A program made the position numbers and the translations under genes. Of a stretch of 64,000 bases of DNA, positions 12,186-25,690 are shown piece by piece. The DNA comes from Lathyrus oleraceus (lineage: Eukaryota; Streptophyta; Magnoliopsida; Fabales; Fabaceae). The notes beneath the pieces are model-generated. The model made no database searches. It saw only the letters and a list, made by a program, of their open reading frames with translations, and was not told the DNA's origin. The DNA is taken from positions 537,548,769 to 537,612,768 of the forward strand of contig NC_066585.1 of the NCBI RefSeq assembly GCF_024323335.1, read 5' to 3'. Position 1 is the first letter of the stretch. Every line of letters starts with the position of its first letter.

Positions 12186-14412
12186 ATCCATACCCACTCT
12201 GGATCCTGTTGATAATAGTTCTACTACTGTCCATTATGACTTCGAAAATCCGATCTACCAAGCCGAGGATGGAAGTGAGGAAGATTGTGACGTCCCTGGT
12301 GAACTTGCCAGACTGTTACTGCAAGAAGAAAAGACCATACAGCCGCATGAGGAATCAATTGAAATTGTAAATCTGGGTACTGAAGTAGACAGGAAAGAAG
12401 TCAAAATAGGAGCAGGCTTGGCAAACAATGTCAAAGAAAGATTGATTCAGATGTTACATGACTACGTAGAGATTTTTGCTTGGTCTTATGAAGACATGCC
12501 CGGATTGGATACTGATATAGTAGTGCATCGTTTGCCAATGAAGGAAGATTGTCGTCCTATTAAGCAAAAGGTTCGCCGCATGCGTCCTGATATGTCTGAG
12601 AAAATCAAAGCCGAAGTTATGAAACAATTCAATGCCGGTTTTCTAGCCGTTACTTCTTATCCTCAATGGGTTGCTAATGTGGTACCAGTGCCGAAGAAGG
12701 ATGGTAAGGTGCGAATGTGCGTAGATTACAGAGATTTGAATAAAGCAAGTCCCAAAGATGACTTTCCACTCCCGCACATCGATGTTCTGGTAGATAACAC
12801 CGCTCAACACAAAGTATTCTCCTTCATGGATGGATTCTCGGGTTATAACCAGATTAAAATGGCACCTGAGGACATGGAGAAAACTACGTTTGTGACGCAA
12901 TGGGGCACTTTCTGTTACAAAGTAATGCCATTCGGTTTGAAGAATGCAGGAGCAACATACCAGCGTGCTATGGTAGTTTTGTTCCATGATATGATCCATC
13001 ATGAGATAGAAGTATATGTGGATGACATGATAGCCAGATCTCATACTGAAGAAGAACATCTTGATCATTTATACAAACTGTTTGAGAGGTTGAAGAAATA
13101 CAAGTTGAGATTGAACCCGAACAAATACACCTTTGTAGTAAGATCCGGTAAACTCTTGGGCTTTATTGTCAGTGATAAAGGAATTGAGGTTGACCCGGCT
13201 AAGGTGAGAGCTATTCAAGAAATGCCAGTTCCTCGTACGGATAAAGAAGTCAGAGGATTCTTGGGACGGTTGAATTACATTGCCCGATTTATCTCCCATT
13301 TGACCGCTACCTGCAAACCCATCTTCAAATTACTGAGGAAAAATCAAGAGATGATATGGAATGATGAATGCCAAGAAGCTTTTGACAAAATCAAGAAATA
13401 TCTCCAGGAACCTCCAATTCTGATACCACCAGTTGAAGGAAAACCTCTAATCATGTATTTGACCGTGTTAGAAAATTCAATGGGGTGTGTGTTGGGGCAA
13501 CATGACGAGTCTGGTCGAAAAGAGCATGCCATATACTACCTTAGCAAAAAGTTTACCGACTGTGAAACAAGATACTCACTGCTCGAGAAAACTTGCTGTG
13601 CTTTGGCCTGGGCTGCTCGCCGACTAAGACAGTATATGTTGAATCATACCACTTTATTGATTTCTAAGATGGATCCTATCAAATATATATTTGAGAAACC
13701 TGCTCTCTCCGGGAGAATAGCAAGATGGCAGATGATTTTAACAGAATATGATATCCAGTATACTACCCAGAAAGCAATCAAAGGAAGCGTGCTAGCTGAT
13801 CATTTGGCTCATCAAGCGGTGGACGATTACCAATCTATGAATTTTGAGTTTCCAGATGAGGATGTCATGTTTGTTACTGATGATGAAAAACCTGGACCGG
13901 ATGAAGGACCCGAACTGGGATCCCGATGGACTATGGTTTTTGATGGAGCTTCTAATGCATTGGGCAATGGTGTTGGTGTTGTAATCATTTCCCCCAAGGG
14001 TTGCCATACTCCTTTCACCGCTAGACTATGCTTTGATTGTACTAATAACATGGCTGAGTATGAAGCCTGTATTCCGGGACTCAGAGCTGCTATAGACCTA
14101 AGAATCAAGTTTTTAAGCGTATACGGAGACTCAGCCTTAGTAATCAGTCAGATCAAAGGAGAATGGGACACTAAACATCCGAATCTCATCCCTTATCGAG
14201 AGCGGGTGATGACATTAATCCCATACTTTGAAGAGATTACATTTGAACATATTCCACGAGAAGAGAATCAATTGGCAGACGCATTGGCTACCATGTCATC
14301 TATGTTCAGAGTCAGATGGGACAGTGAAGCTCCCAGGATCACCATTGAACGATTAGATGAACCAGCATATTGTTATGAACTTAATACTGAGGGAGTAGAG
14401 GAGAAACCTTAG
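12186..14412 (+). CDS. Ogre RT - RNase H - archaeal-type RNase H exon
   Basis: RT with MCVDYRDLNKASPKDDFPLP near 12717, VMPFGLKNAGATYQR near 12922 and the catalytic YVDDM near 13015. The RT-linked RNase H follows (AIYYLSKKFT near 13530, QYMLNHTTLL near 13630). After a linker, a second RNase H appears at about 13925-14300 with the four acidic positions in FDGASN, NNMAEYEAC, VYGDSALVI and NQLADALA. A second, archaeal-type RNase H is a known mark of the Tat lineage. The frame is open from upstream of the splice acceptor to TAG 14410-14412. The integrase continues in the same frame after that stop, so the stop is probably a point mutation. Confidence 0.88.
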
Positions 14413-15657
14413 TTCCACGAAGTGAAAAGATATTTCGAAACTCAGGAATACCCTGAAGGGGCATCCATCAATGACAGAAAATTTCTGAGGAAGTTCTCCG
14501 CTAAATTCTTTTTGAGTAATGGAGTATTATACAAACGTAATCATGATTCGACTCTGCTTCGCTGTGTGGATAGAAAGGAAGCAGAAAGGATTATGGAAGA
14601 CATGCATGACGGTATTTTCGGGACCCATTCTAGTGGACATACAATGGCCAAGAAGATTCTGAGATCAGGGTATTATTGGTCTACCATGGAAACTGACTGC
14701 CACCATCACTCCAGAACCTGTCACAAGTGCCAGATCTATGCGGATAAGGTACATGTGCCTCCTGCTCCTTTAAACGTGTTGACAGCCCCTTGGCCCTTTG
14801 CAATGTGGGGCATTGATATGATTGGGGAGATTAAACCTACTGCTTCTAATGGACATCGTTTCATTCTTGTTGCTATTGATTACTTTACAAAGTGGGTAGA
14901 GGCAGCCTCATTTGCTTCTGTTACCAAGAATGTGGTGGCACGGTTCATCAAGAATAGTCTTATTTGTCGATATGGCATCCCTGAAAGAATTATCAGTGAC
15001 AATGGTACTAATTTGAACAACCAGATGATTACTGAACTCTGCACGCAGTTCAAAATAAAACACCATAACTCCTCTCCGAACCGGCCAAAGATGAACGGCA
15101 TCGTGGAGGCTGCTAATAAGAATATCAAGAAGATCATACAAAAAATGACAGTAACATACAAAGACTGGCATGAGATGTTACCCTTTGCTCTCCATGGTTA
15201 TCGCACCTCAATACGCACCTCGACAGGGGCAACTCCCTTCTCTTTAGTCTACGGAATGGAAGCCGTCTTACCTGTGGAAGTTCAGATTCCCTCTCTAAGA
15301 ATTATGAAAGATGCAGGCTTAAATGAAGATGAATGGATTCAGACTCGACTCGATCAGATAAATTTGATTGATGAAAAGAGACTTGCGGTTGTTTGTCATG
15401 GGCAGATATATCAGGAGCGCATGACCCAGGCATTTAACAAAAAGGTCAAGAGACAGGTGTGCCAACTTGGCGACTTGGTGATCAAGCGTATCATTCTACC
15501 ACAAGGTGATTCTAGAGGCAAATGGACTCCCACGTACGAAGGGCCATTTGTAGTTAAGAAGGTATTCTCTGGTGGAGCCATGATACTTGCTACGATGGAT
15601 GGCGAGGACTTCCCACATCCCGTGAACGCGGACATAGTTAAAAAATACTACGCATAA
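14413..15657 (+). CDS. Ogre integrase part of pol
   Basis: Same frame as the RT exon, open from after TAG 14410-14412 to TAA 15655-15657. It has the zinc-binding HHCC module (H...H near 14610-14640, CHKCQIY near 14718). The DDE core shows WGIDMIGE near 14810, IISDNGTNLN near 14990 and the Glu in NGIVEAANKN near 15100. The C-terminal GPF-type motif (YEGPFVVKKV) lies near 15536. The first in-frame ATG is at 14422, but this part is normally produced by cleavage of a longer polyprotein rather than by its own start. With the stop present, integrase would need readthrough or supply in trans. Confidence 0.85.
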   Translation, partial: FHEVKRYFETQEYPEGASINDRKFLRKFSAKFFLSNGVLYKRNHDSTLLRCVDRKEAERIMEDMHDGIFGTHSSGHTMAKKILRSGYYWSTMETDCHHHSRTCHKCQIYADKVHVPPAPLNVLTAPWPFAMWGIDMIGEIKPTASNGHRFILVAIDYFTKWVEAASFASVTKNVVARFIKNSLICRYGIPERIISDNGTNLNNQMITELCTQFKIKHHNSSPNRPKMNGIVEAANKNIKKIIQKMTVTYKDWHEMLPFALHGYRTSIRTSTGATPFSLVYGMEAVLPVEVQIPSLRIMKDAGLNEDEWIQTRLDQINLIDEKRLAVVCHGQIYQERMTQAFNKKVKRQVCQLGDLVIKRIILPQGDSRGKWTPTYEGPFVVKKVFSGGAMILATMDGEDFPHPVNADIVKKYYA

Positions 15658-16515
15658 AAGAGACCCACTAGGTCGACGTACCTAGGCAAAAGTAAGGGCA
15701 TCCCGGCGAACCAAAAGGGTTCGGGAAAAAATTAGGGATAAACATATAACAATGTACACCTGACAAGTCGAAAACCTGAAAAGGCGGCTTGGGCAAAAAA
15801 GGGTATCCTGGTGGACTGAAAACCTGAAAAGGCGGTCCAGGCAAAAATTAGGGATTAAAGCGTATGACTATGTTCCGTTCTCTGTCAGCTTCACCCAAGT
15901 TCAAGGGACTGAACAAGCCAATCACTTCTATCCGACAGTAGGTGATGAGATGCTTGAAGACATAATGACAGTAGTGGAATTAAAATCAATAGGACTTTTT
16001 CTGCATAGCTTTCTCTTTGTTTTCCTGACAATTTCCTCTTACTAGGATTTCTGTCTCCTTGTACTCAAATTGCCTGTTTATAGGCCCTCTTTCGAAATCA
16101 ATACAATTTTATTTCCAAAAAGATGCTTTTGTTTTACTTTCTCTGTTTTGTCTGCATAAACGTCCATTGATTTAATTTGAATTAATATATGCATTTGAAT
16201 ATGATCGATGTTTACCAAAAATACATGCATAAAATAGCAATAGCAATTACGAAAAGACTTTAGGGTCGAGGAGAAGGTCTAACCATGCTTTCTAACAAGT
16301 CCGATTGCTAATTCTATTCCCCAACAAAAAACAGCTATTTCCCAGAAGAGGTCGGCATCACCAGACAGACTGGTTATCTCTTCTATCCCCAGCCAGGCTC
16401 TGTTGGATATTTCCACCATCAGACAGAAATCAAGTATCCTCAGCTAAGAAAGGGTCATCAATACAAATATCTCCAACCAGAATATGGGGATTTATTTTCC
16501 CCTGGCAAAACATTT

Positions 16516-16719
16516 CAGACACATAATTCATTCATGCATCATTCCACATCATATACATGCATGCAATGTTCGCATTTATTTTCAGACACATAATTCATTC
16601 ATTGCATCATTCCACATCATATACATGCATGCAATGTTCGCATTTATTTTCAGACGCATAATTCATTCATTACATCATTTCACAGCATACATGCATACAT
16701 TGTTCGCATTTATTTTCAG
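16516..16719 (+). repeat. about 67-bp tandem repeat, three copies
   Basis: The block CAGACACATAATTCATTC recurs at 16516, 16583 and 16651, and a fourth copy begins at 16717, so periods are 67, 68 and 66. Copies share TACATGCATGCAATGTTCGC and CATTTATTTTCAG. They differ by a few substitutions and single-base indels. Confidence 0.9.
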
Positions 16720-16851
16720 AAGCATGAAGCATCTCATGCATCATGACATGGCATGAAGCTAACTTTATTTTTCAGGTTAGTTATCCTCCCAATGGTGGCA
16801 TCTCTAAGCCCACCCCAGATATTCATTGCAAATACAACATACACAAATACT

Positions 16852-17234
16852 ATCAGATACAGCCTAACGTACGGCTCATTCTGCAACTCCAATACGGTCT
16901 AACGTACGACCCATTTGGACTTTCAAATCCTCAAATACTGCCTAGCGTACGGTACATTCCGGGGTGTAGTCTAGCGTACGACTACTTTCTTCTTCAGATA
17001 CAACCTAACGTACGGCTCATTCTGCAACTCCAATACGGTCTAACGTACGATCCATTTGGACTTTCAAATCCTCAGATACTGCCTAGCGTACGGTACATTC
17101 CGGGGTGTAGTCTAGCGTACGACTACTTTCTTCTTCAGATACAGCCTAGCGTACGGCTCATTCTGCAACTCCAATCCGGTCTAACGTACGACCCATTTGG
17201 ATTTTCAAATCCTCATATACGATCTAGCGTATGA
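16852..17234 (+). repeat. 141-bp tandem repeat, about 2.7 copies, with CTARCGTACG submotifs
   Basis: Equivalent positions fall at 16860, 17001 and 17142, an exact period of 141 bp. Each unit contains four copies of CTARCGTACG followed by variable sequence (submotif spacings about 35, 43, 29 and 34). Copies differ by only a few bases. 141 is a multiple of three, which explains the accidental long ORF with a 47-residue repeat. Confidence 0.93.
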
Positions 17235-17450
17235 TCCATTCTGATCCTTCATCCCCAGCAGCGTGTGATCCATTCTGATCTTCCATCATCAAACTTCCTG
17301 GATGGCATCTTTAAGCCCATCTCCATCAGGAATAACTTCTGATTAACAAGTGCATATTTTTGGGGCATTCTAATGTTCAATAATCTTCCACCTCCAGACC
17401 ACGAATGGCGTACATACCATTCTAACTCTCTCGGTTCAAGAATATTGAAC

Positions 17451-17458
17451 AGGGGCAG
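17451..17458 (+). other. purine tract before the Ogre 3' LTR
   Basis: AGGGGCAG lies immediately upstream of TGTCATACCCC. It is short and contains one C, but sits where the plus-strand primer should be. Confidence 0.55.
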
Positions 17459-17459
17459 C

Positions 17460-19433
17460 TGTCATACCCCAAAATTTGCCCGTTAATATTACAAGGGATT
17501 TTTAAGGCACCCCAACTTATTTTTCAAGGCATTGATCTCAAAAGAACAAAGGCCCAGCACACAGATGGCCAAATCCAGAAAATGGCCCAAACTGGCTTGC
17601 TCGCTAGGCAAGCAAATCCTTCGCCTAGCGAACCCCTCGCTATACCGCTCGCCTAGCGAAGCTTGCGGATATCAGAAAATTCTGGGCTTCATTCTGAGCC
17701 CATTAGGTCACAAAAAGAGTATTATAAATAGCAGAGCTTCATTCAGAAAAAGGGGAACGAAAACGAAACGAAGGCGGGAGATAGAGAGAAGGCACAACAA
17801 ACCCTGGAGGCTAACCCAGAGAGTTCAGAGCAACCCTAAAGGAAACCCTGAAGGAAATTCATCTGCACCAAGGTTATCTCTGCCCAACTCAATCCGACTT
17901 GCCAATTCAAGGTTGCAATTCGATTGCAAACAGGTTTGCATTACTATTACTGCTTTATGTTCTTAGTTTGCATGTGATATTATAATTGAATTCATAAACA
18001 TATTTGAGGTTTTGCATGTGAATTTAAGTGTGCCTGAATGTTGTGAATGCTGAACCATGTAATTTATGTATTGGATGCCATAAGGCGTGCAGCAGGTTGA
18101 GGTCGTACTGTTCTGAAATTCAAAACCCGCAGCCGCTCGCTAGCACATCGCTAAGCGAGCATGTAGCGAGTATTCGCTAGGCCTTCGCTAGGCGAGGCAG
18201 AGGCGAACGTGACAGTCGCTAATATTTTGGTTGTTCTGTTCTATGCTTATCTGATCTGTTCTATGTTAATCATGCGTTATTTTGCCTGACATTCTTACTG
18301 CTGTGTTTCTTTTTGCGGTGTAATCCTCGATTGCACCCTGATTTGGTATCCTGACCTGTGTGCTGAATGTTGTAAAGGTTCACATATTCCCAGGAACAAG
18401 TAGCTTGCTAGGTATTCCACTTTATTTGTGGGATACCCTTGTGGAGATTCATCCTAAATTACCTAATTGATTTTAATGTGGAGATTCATCCTAATTACCT
18501 AATTGATTTTAATGTGGAGATTCATCCTAATTATTTAATCGATTTTAATGTGGACCTAATTACTTAAGTGATTACAACTACCTAATTGATCGTAAAATAT
18601 TGCCTTTGATTTTGTGATCTTGGACCTCTCTTTGTTGCCCTACGATATTACGGTATTATGGTCATGTCCCGCGAATGTGGGGATACACTTAGCAAAGACC
18701 CTTCGGTTAAATCATCATAGTCCCTCGAATGTTGCCTTTGTCCCTCGATGACCCTTCGGTATAGCCTACGGTTAAATGATGATCGTCCCTTCGAATGCTA
18801 AAGTATCCCTACAACTGTTGCCTTCAATGACCAATCGATGACCCTACGATGACCCTTTTGCATCCAAAGGATGAAACTACCTACTTTTCAATAGTAAGGA
18901 CAGTTTTACCCTCATAAGGATAGGAAATGCCCATAAAGACCTTGGGTAGGTATAACTCTTAATTGCTTACTCACAACTTAAAATACTTTTCACACCTCAC
19001 ACCTTTCAAAACATCTTTTAGAAAATCACCACTTGGTAGACATTCGTACTAGAATCATTGTCGGGTTACATTTTTCTAAACGACTTTCAAAACTAAACGA
19101 GATAACCACTTTGTATACATTCATTCAAGAATCATTACAAAGTTAAATTCTCCTTTTCAAAACATTTTCTAAACATTTCTCAAACACTTTTTCAAACAAG
19201 AAAAACATAAGTGATCAAGCAATTAAGAGCCCATGGATAACCATGGATACAAAGGGTGCTAACACCTTCCCTTTGTATAATGTACCTCCCGAACCCAAAA
19301 TCTAAATTAAGGTCTTTCCTGTTCTTTTCCGCCTTTCCTTATTGGATAAAAGAAAAGTCGGTGGCGACTCTTGCTAACCGCGACATTTGCTTTCTAAAGC
19401 AAAAAACACAAAAGTCCAGTTCACCGTATGACA
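17460..19433 (+). repeat. Ogre 3' LTR (1974 bp)
   Basis: Starts TGTCATACCCC and ends GTATGACA, giving an inverted terminal match TGTCATAC/GTATGACA. Its last 1222 bp pair with 5457-6678. Two clusters of CGCTAG/CGCCTAGCG motifs lie at 17600-17660 and 18135-18220. Transcript start and polyadenylation signals were not assigned. Confidence 0.92.
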
Positions 19434-21078
19434 GTTAAACCATTTCACCAACGACTATTGTGACTTCATGGGGTGACCCCATACTCCAATGAACCACTTT
19501 GATTTCTTCTCTTCTTTGTCCTCTCGCTTATGCATTAGCTATTTCCTGAAGTATTGGGCCCGATCTCACTTCCTCCAGACTGTTAACTGTTATCGAATTA
19601 AGCTAAGCCCTTTCTCCCATGACGAGGTTAGGGTGAAGGAGGAATTATGTTGGTGGTACCAGGGGCTTGGCTACAAGGAGGGGTTTGGCGCTGATGAAAT
19701 GTCTTTTTTTGAACCGAAGAAAAAATGAATACACACTTACACAATCATGAGTGGTGAGCACAAAGTCTTGCTCACTTTTTTTATAGCCTGTTTGACGTGT
19801 ATTATGCAAAAAAATATGGAACAACTTAAGATTGACTTCAACCTCGCCAAGGTTGAAAGCATCATGGTGATGCCAGCTGGTTAGATGGTACAGTCGTCTG
19901 ATTCCGTTGCATCGACAAGTGTAACGGTGGCAACTACTATTACCGTCCTAGCTAGTATCACACTAGTTACAACTCCTGAGTTCGTATTGATGGCTTTTGT
20001 AGTGTGGAAGACCTATCACCATTCGCGTCTCCTATCAAGAGAATAGAGAAGATGACACTTCTTCTTTCCATGAATAGGGGTGCCCAAGCGGGACCATGTC
20101 TCTGAGGACGTCGGTTTAGGGTCTCTAACCCCTTTTATTTATCTTTGGCCAGTCTTCCCAATTGGGTCCCCAACAACCTAGAGGAATTCATTGTTTATGT
20201 GTCCATGGAATACTTAGCCTTTATTGAAAATATATCTAAGACAGAGAAGGTGGAGCTTCTCATTAATGTCTCTTATAACTCTTTCTAGGTTGTCTCTTTG
20301 TTTTCTCTAGGAGCTACAGGTTAGGGGGGTGTCTTGGCCCTCAATAACATAATCAAGGAGAGAGGGGCCTGGAAAGATAAGTGTGAAGATATGGAGCTGC
20401 AACACTCCTCTATTGAGAAGAAATTAGTTAGTCCGCATAAACAAGTAGAGTTTGTGGAGTTTTTACAGGAAGAAGTTAAACTTCATGGCTCTCCGAAGAT
20501 GATGGCTTCTCTAAATGCAATGTAGGCTGGATTATAAGGCTTCAGAAGTCGTGGTTTAGGCTAGGCACAAGTTTGAAGAGGATCACCGGGATTTCAAGAA
20601 GGAAAGGGAATCTTATGTTGAGGCTCTGAAAGTTCTTAAGGAGGAGCTCGCTATTGTCCAGGAAAAGTCTTAGGATACCCTTCAACGACACATGCAGACA
20701 GTGTACGGGGTCTGGGACTAGCTCTTGGAGCAGACATAAGGAATCTGCCCTAATATCTCTATAGATTCTGGCCAAATGTATTCCTTCAATACCGCTCCAA
20801 ATGAGAATACCAGGGGTCAACCAGGCGCTTCGTTGTCAGATGTTTGTGATTAAGAGTTTCTCCTTCTTCTTTTTGTTTTCGCTTTCTTGTACAATTCACC
20901 GAGCTGATATGATATGGATTGTAAGATAACTTTAATTAATAAGAGGATCACTCTATCAATTTACGACTTTGTTTATTTTTCACTCATTAGATAATCATTA
21001 GGCTCCTTTTTTATTGTATCTTTGGGCTGTTTATGACTTTTACGAACTCAAAGGGAAATTTTATTCCTCAGGGGACTA
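19434..21078 (+). pseudogene. unrecognised coiled-coil protein relic flanking the Ogre insertion
   Basis: Right flank of the Ogre. Plus-strand coding-like fragments appear at 19489-19728 (79 codons, aromatic and basic) and 20334-20525, then in a shifted frame to about 20830. The fragment around 20340-20700 is rich in E, K, L and Q (for example RHKFEEDRKDFKKERESY) and looks like a long coiled coil. Several stops and frame changes break it. It resembles the C-terminal coils of proteins often labelled gypsy-type transposon or plant-mobile-domain proteins, but I cannot name it. The Ogre could have landed in this older element. Confidence 0.35.
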
Positions 21079-22806
<1,728 letters not shown>

Positions 22807-23099
22807 ACTCCCCCCATTTTCTATAATTTGGAAAATGGTTAGTCCTTCAACGAAGTCAGTATGCACAGATAATAACATACACACGGTCAGTCATGCAAGG
22901 GTTATGTTAGCACATCCACACCCAGATCATGAAAAATAACCATAATTATCATCAAATGATGCACAATCATAAGATTTGTCGTAAAAGTACAAAGATAAAA
23001 TAGTCTATAGATTCTTTACAAATCTAAAACATAAAATAACAAGCCAGGCAAAAAAACTAGGACCACCAGTCTGACTTGACAGGATCAAATGCAGTCTTC

Positions 23100-25690
23100 A
23101 AGCTTTGAATCCATTTAGTTCTCAAGGTCTTCATATGAATAAGAATCACTAGCATCCAGATTAATTAAGTACTTCACAATATCCTCTACCTTCCTTATAT
23201 GCTCAACATTTAGATTCTTGACTAAAATCTTCTTGGTGCTAGTTCCATCAGACGTTTCAAGAATTGAAATGTACTTCTTAACTTCTCTAGACTACTCAAC
23301 TTTGTTCAACCATAACTCCAACATATCAATAAACTCCTTTAAAGCTTCAATCTCATGGAAAAACTTGCTTCCACTAGCTTGATCTTCATTCATGTTAGGA
23401 GAAGGATCTGTAATCTGAGAGTAGGATAAGGCAAGATATATAGGTTTTTTGTTGTTGTAACATCAACCCAGTTATACCACACTTGATATAACTAAGGAAA
23501 ACTCCTTATTTGATGTGCCAAAGTGGTCTTAGGGGAGAGAAACTCCTTTTCTATTTTTTCACAACTCCCCAACATTGATTTCCATGGACTCTGAAGAGTG
23601 CAAATACCAAGGACACTCCTTAGCATTTAAAATTGATTTCCATCCATACACTTAGTGTGAATGTCCCATACCAATGTCATGACATCTTGTATGACATTAT
23701 AATTATTCAACATGTGTTTTAGCATGATAAATTTATTATCACTGCTCATAACTATGTATAGTTCACCTTTATCATTAGATAAGATTACTCTTCTTTGCTC
23801 CTTGCTGACCCAAGATATTATGTTGTCAACAAAACTCTTACACTCATTTGGATCGTCACCAGTATAACTTAGCATGAGGTTCTCATTGCTTGTTACACCA
23901 ACTTTCTTCAATAGTTGTACCACTTCTTCAAATGTCAATTCCTCTATTGACATTTTCTTTTTAAGTCTTGTTATTTTTTTATACACACATATTCTCTTCA
24001 GTATTTGCTCATTACAATTTAGCCTTTTCTGAATATTGAACATGATTACCAAGGAACTTGTTTCAGAAACTGGCTCGACCTTCCTATGAGTAGAGCACTC
24101 AACTGCCATCATATTTCTCACGATTTCTGGTACTTCCTGAACAAGTTGATGACATCCTTGCAATTTCTTCCTTGGGGATAACCTGAGTATTCCTTCATTT
24201 TCTTAGCTTAACACTCAGGAAGGCAGCTGACCTCTCTTAACATGCCTTCCTCAAACTCAATCAACATTTTATGAATTGATTATATTGTCATGCTTATCCT
24301 CGCATCCTCGTGGTTTCTTATGTTGATCATTTCCATATTCTTACTATAGGAATCACACAATCTTTTAGCTTGTTCAACATGCTTCTTATCACCTTCCCTT
24401 ACTGATTTCTCTTCATACCCACTTAGGAGACCAAGCTCTTCATTATTCTTAAGAGACATATCATCCATAGATTGTGTGTTCTTTGAGGCCATTCTCATCT
24501 TCTTGATATTAGTGACACAATCTAGAAGAATCACTTCATTTATTAGAGTCTTCACATATTCTAAGGCATGATCATGATAATTACCCCTATCATCCGCTAT
24601 GTCATTATCACCCTTAACATCTTCATGAACATGACCATCAACTTCCTTATACACTTGAAATTTAGTCAATATGTTGGACAAGGTGTCTGACACATTGATA
24701 TCACCTTCAAGATTTCTCAAATATGATTTATGGGAATCTTTATCTTGAATAATTTTCACAGTTCAAATCATAATTCCCTCAGCATCTAGATCAGACTTGT
24801 CTGGCACAAACTCTAGCGTATTCACTTCAAGCATCAAGACATGTTGTTGATTAGTCATACTTTCATATTTATGAGAGAAAATATTGCCAATGTTCACCCT
24901 TACTCCAATAGGCTATTCAAAGTGTAGATGACCTCTATCCTGACCATCGACCTTCCCTTCATGACACAATCTTCATGAGCTAGTTCATACTCCTGAGACA
25001 GATGTTGAACCATATGTATTGGTATCTTGGTAAACCTTTCTTTAGGCATAACATCTTTATCAATCCTGAGATCTTGCAAACTCTTGATGTATTCTCCTTA
25101 TGCATAAGACCTCCATTACCTATGACACAATGGTGGTTCACATTGGTAGATGACTCTCTTCTTAGTGGGACCTTTTCTAGCCTTGGAATAACCAATCTCC
25201 CTAAGCCTTTTATTCTTCCTTTTGCATGAATCCTATGATATGTCTTATCTCTAGCCATGTGACTGATGCCATCACTGTTAAAATACCAACTTTTACTTGA
25301 GGAACCTATGTGTTCCAAGGATCCAGTTGAAGTAGTATTAGAATTCCACATCTTCTTAGCGTGAACTTCCTTGCGACCTCTAATGTTTAACTTCAAATAT
25401 TCGAAGCAATAAGGCACTGTATGTCAATATTTTCCAAAGAGGTGACATATTAGAGGTTGTTTCTTATTTCTCTTGAGATGAGGTCACACATGTCGGGCAC
25501 GATGATGAGACAAGTGGTCCAACTTCAGAACTTTAGTCTTCTTCTTAGGAGGGACATCGAACCCTACAACCTTCATATTACCATTAAAGGTATCATTCAT
25601 AACCTCTGAATTTTTCCTTACCAAGTGAGCAAATTCAGGATTATTTTCACCTTTGGATTTTAACATTATAACATTTTCTTCTAGACTAGC
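23100..25690 (-). pseudogene. Maximus/SIRE-like copia relic (gag-protease region and unassigned ORFs)
   Basis: On the minus strand, 25666-25484 and 25417-24980 encode fragments reading like a copia gag end and protease region: a degenerate zinc-knuckle (YCFEYLKL), KSWYFNSDGISHMARDKT where family members have a protease DSG-type motif, and AKGRIKGLGRLVIP. Downstream on the same strand two longer open stretches, 24759-24280 (159 codons) and 24163-23627 (178 codons), have acidic, helical-looking sequence and match nothing I recognise. Further minus-strand coding-like text continues to about 23100. Frames are broken repeatedly. The element is old, with RT, RNase H and most of integrase missing. 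Confidence 0.55.

Larger units (their letters stand above)
15658..17459 (+). other. Ogre 3' untranslated region
   Basis: No coding domain after integrase. The region holds a pair of about 49-bp direct repeats around 15769 and 15818 (sharing GAAAACCTGAAAAGGCGG), a 67-bp tandem block (16516-16719), a 141-bp tandem block (about 16852-17234) and a terminal purine tract. ORFs predicted at 16484 and 16743 arise only because the repeat units read through in frame. Ogre 3' UTRs are known to be hypervariable and tandem-repeat rich. Confidence 0.8.
5457..19433 (+). mobile_element. Ogre-type (Tat lineage) Ty3/gypsy retrotransposon, nearly complete
   Basis: Order: remaining 5' LTR, tRNA primer site, ORF1, gag-protease, intron, RT-RNase H-second RNase H, integrase, repeat-rich 3' UTR, purine tract, 3' LTR. 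An extra ORF upstream of gag and an intron between protease and RT are Ogre hallmarks. The first 752 bp of the 5' LTR should lie left of the window, pushed away by the Tekay-like insertion. The 14-kb internal and LTR sequence is almost undamaged: I see one stop codon (14410-14412) between the RNase H and integrase parts. The right flank begins GTTAA; the left target duplication is outside the window. Confidence 0.92.

Noticed and set aside
11133..15635. Minus-strand ORFs of 60-141 codons within the Ogre
   Set aside because: Shadows of the plus-strand gag-pol frames; no domain of their own.
16743..17234. 163-codon ORF with a 47-residue repeat as a possible repeat protein
   Set aside because: The DNA repeat (141 bp) lies in the Ogre 3' UTR and its period is a multiple of three by chance; no domain or start context supports translation.
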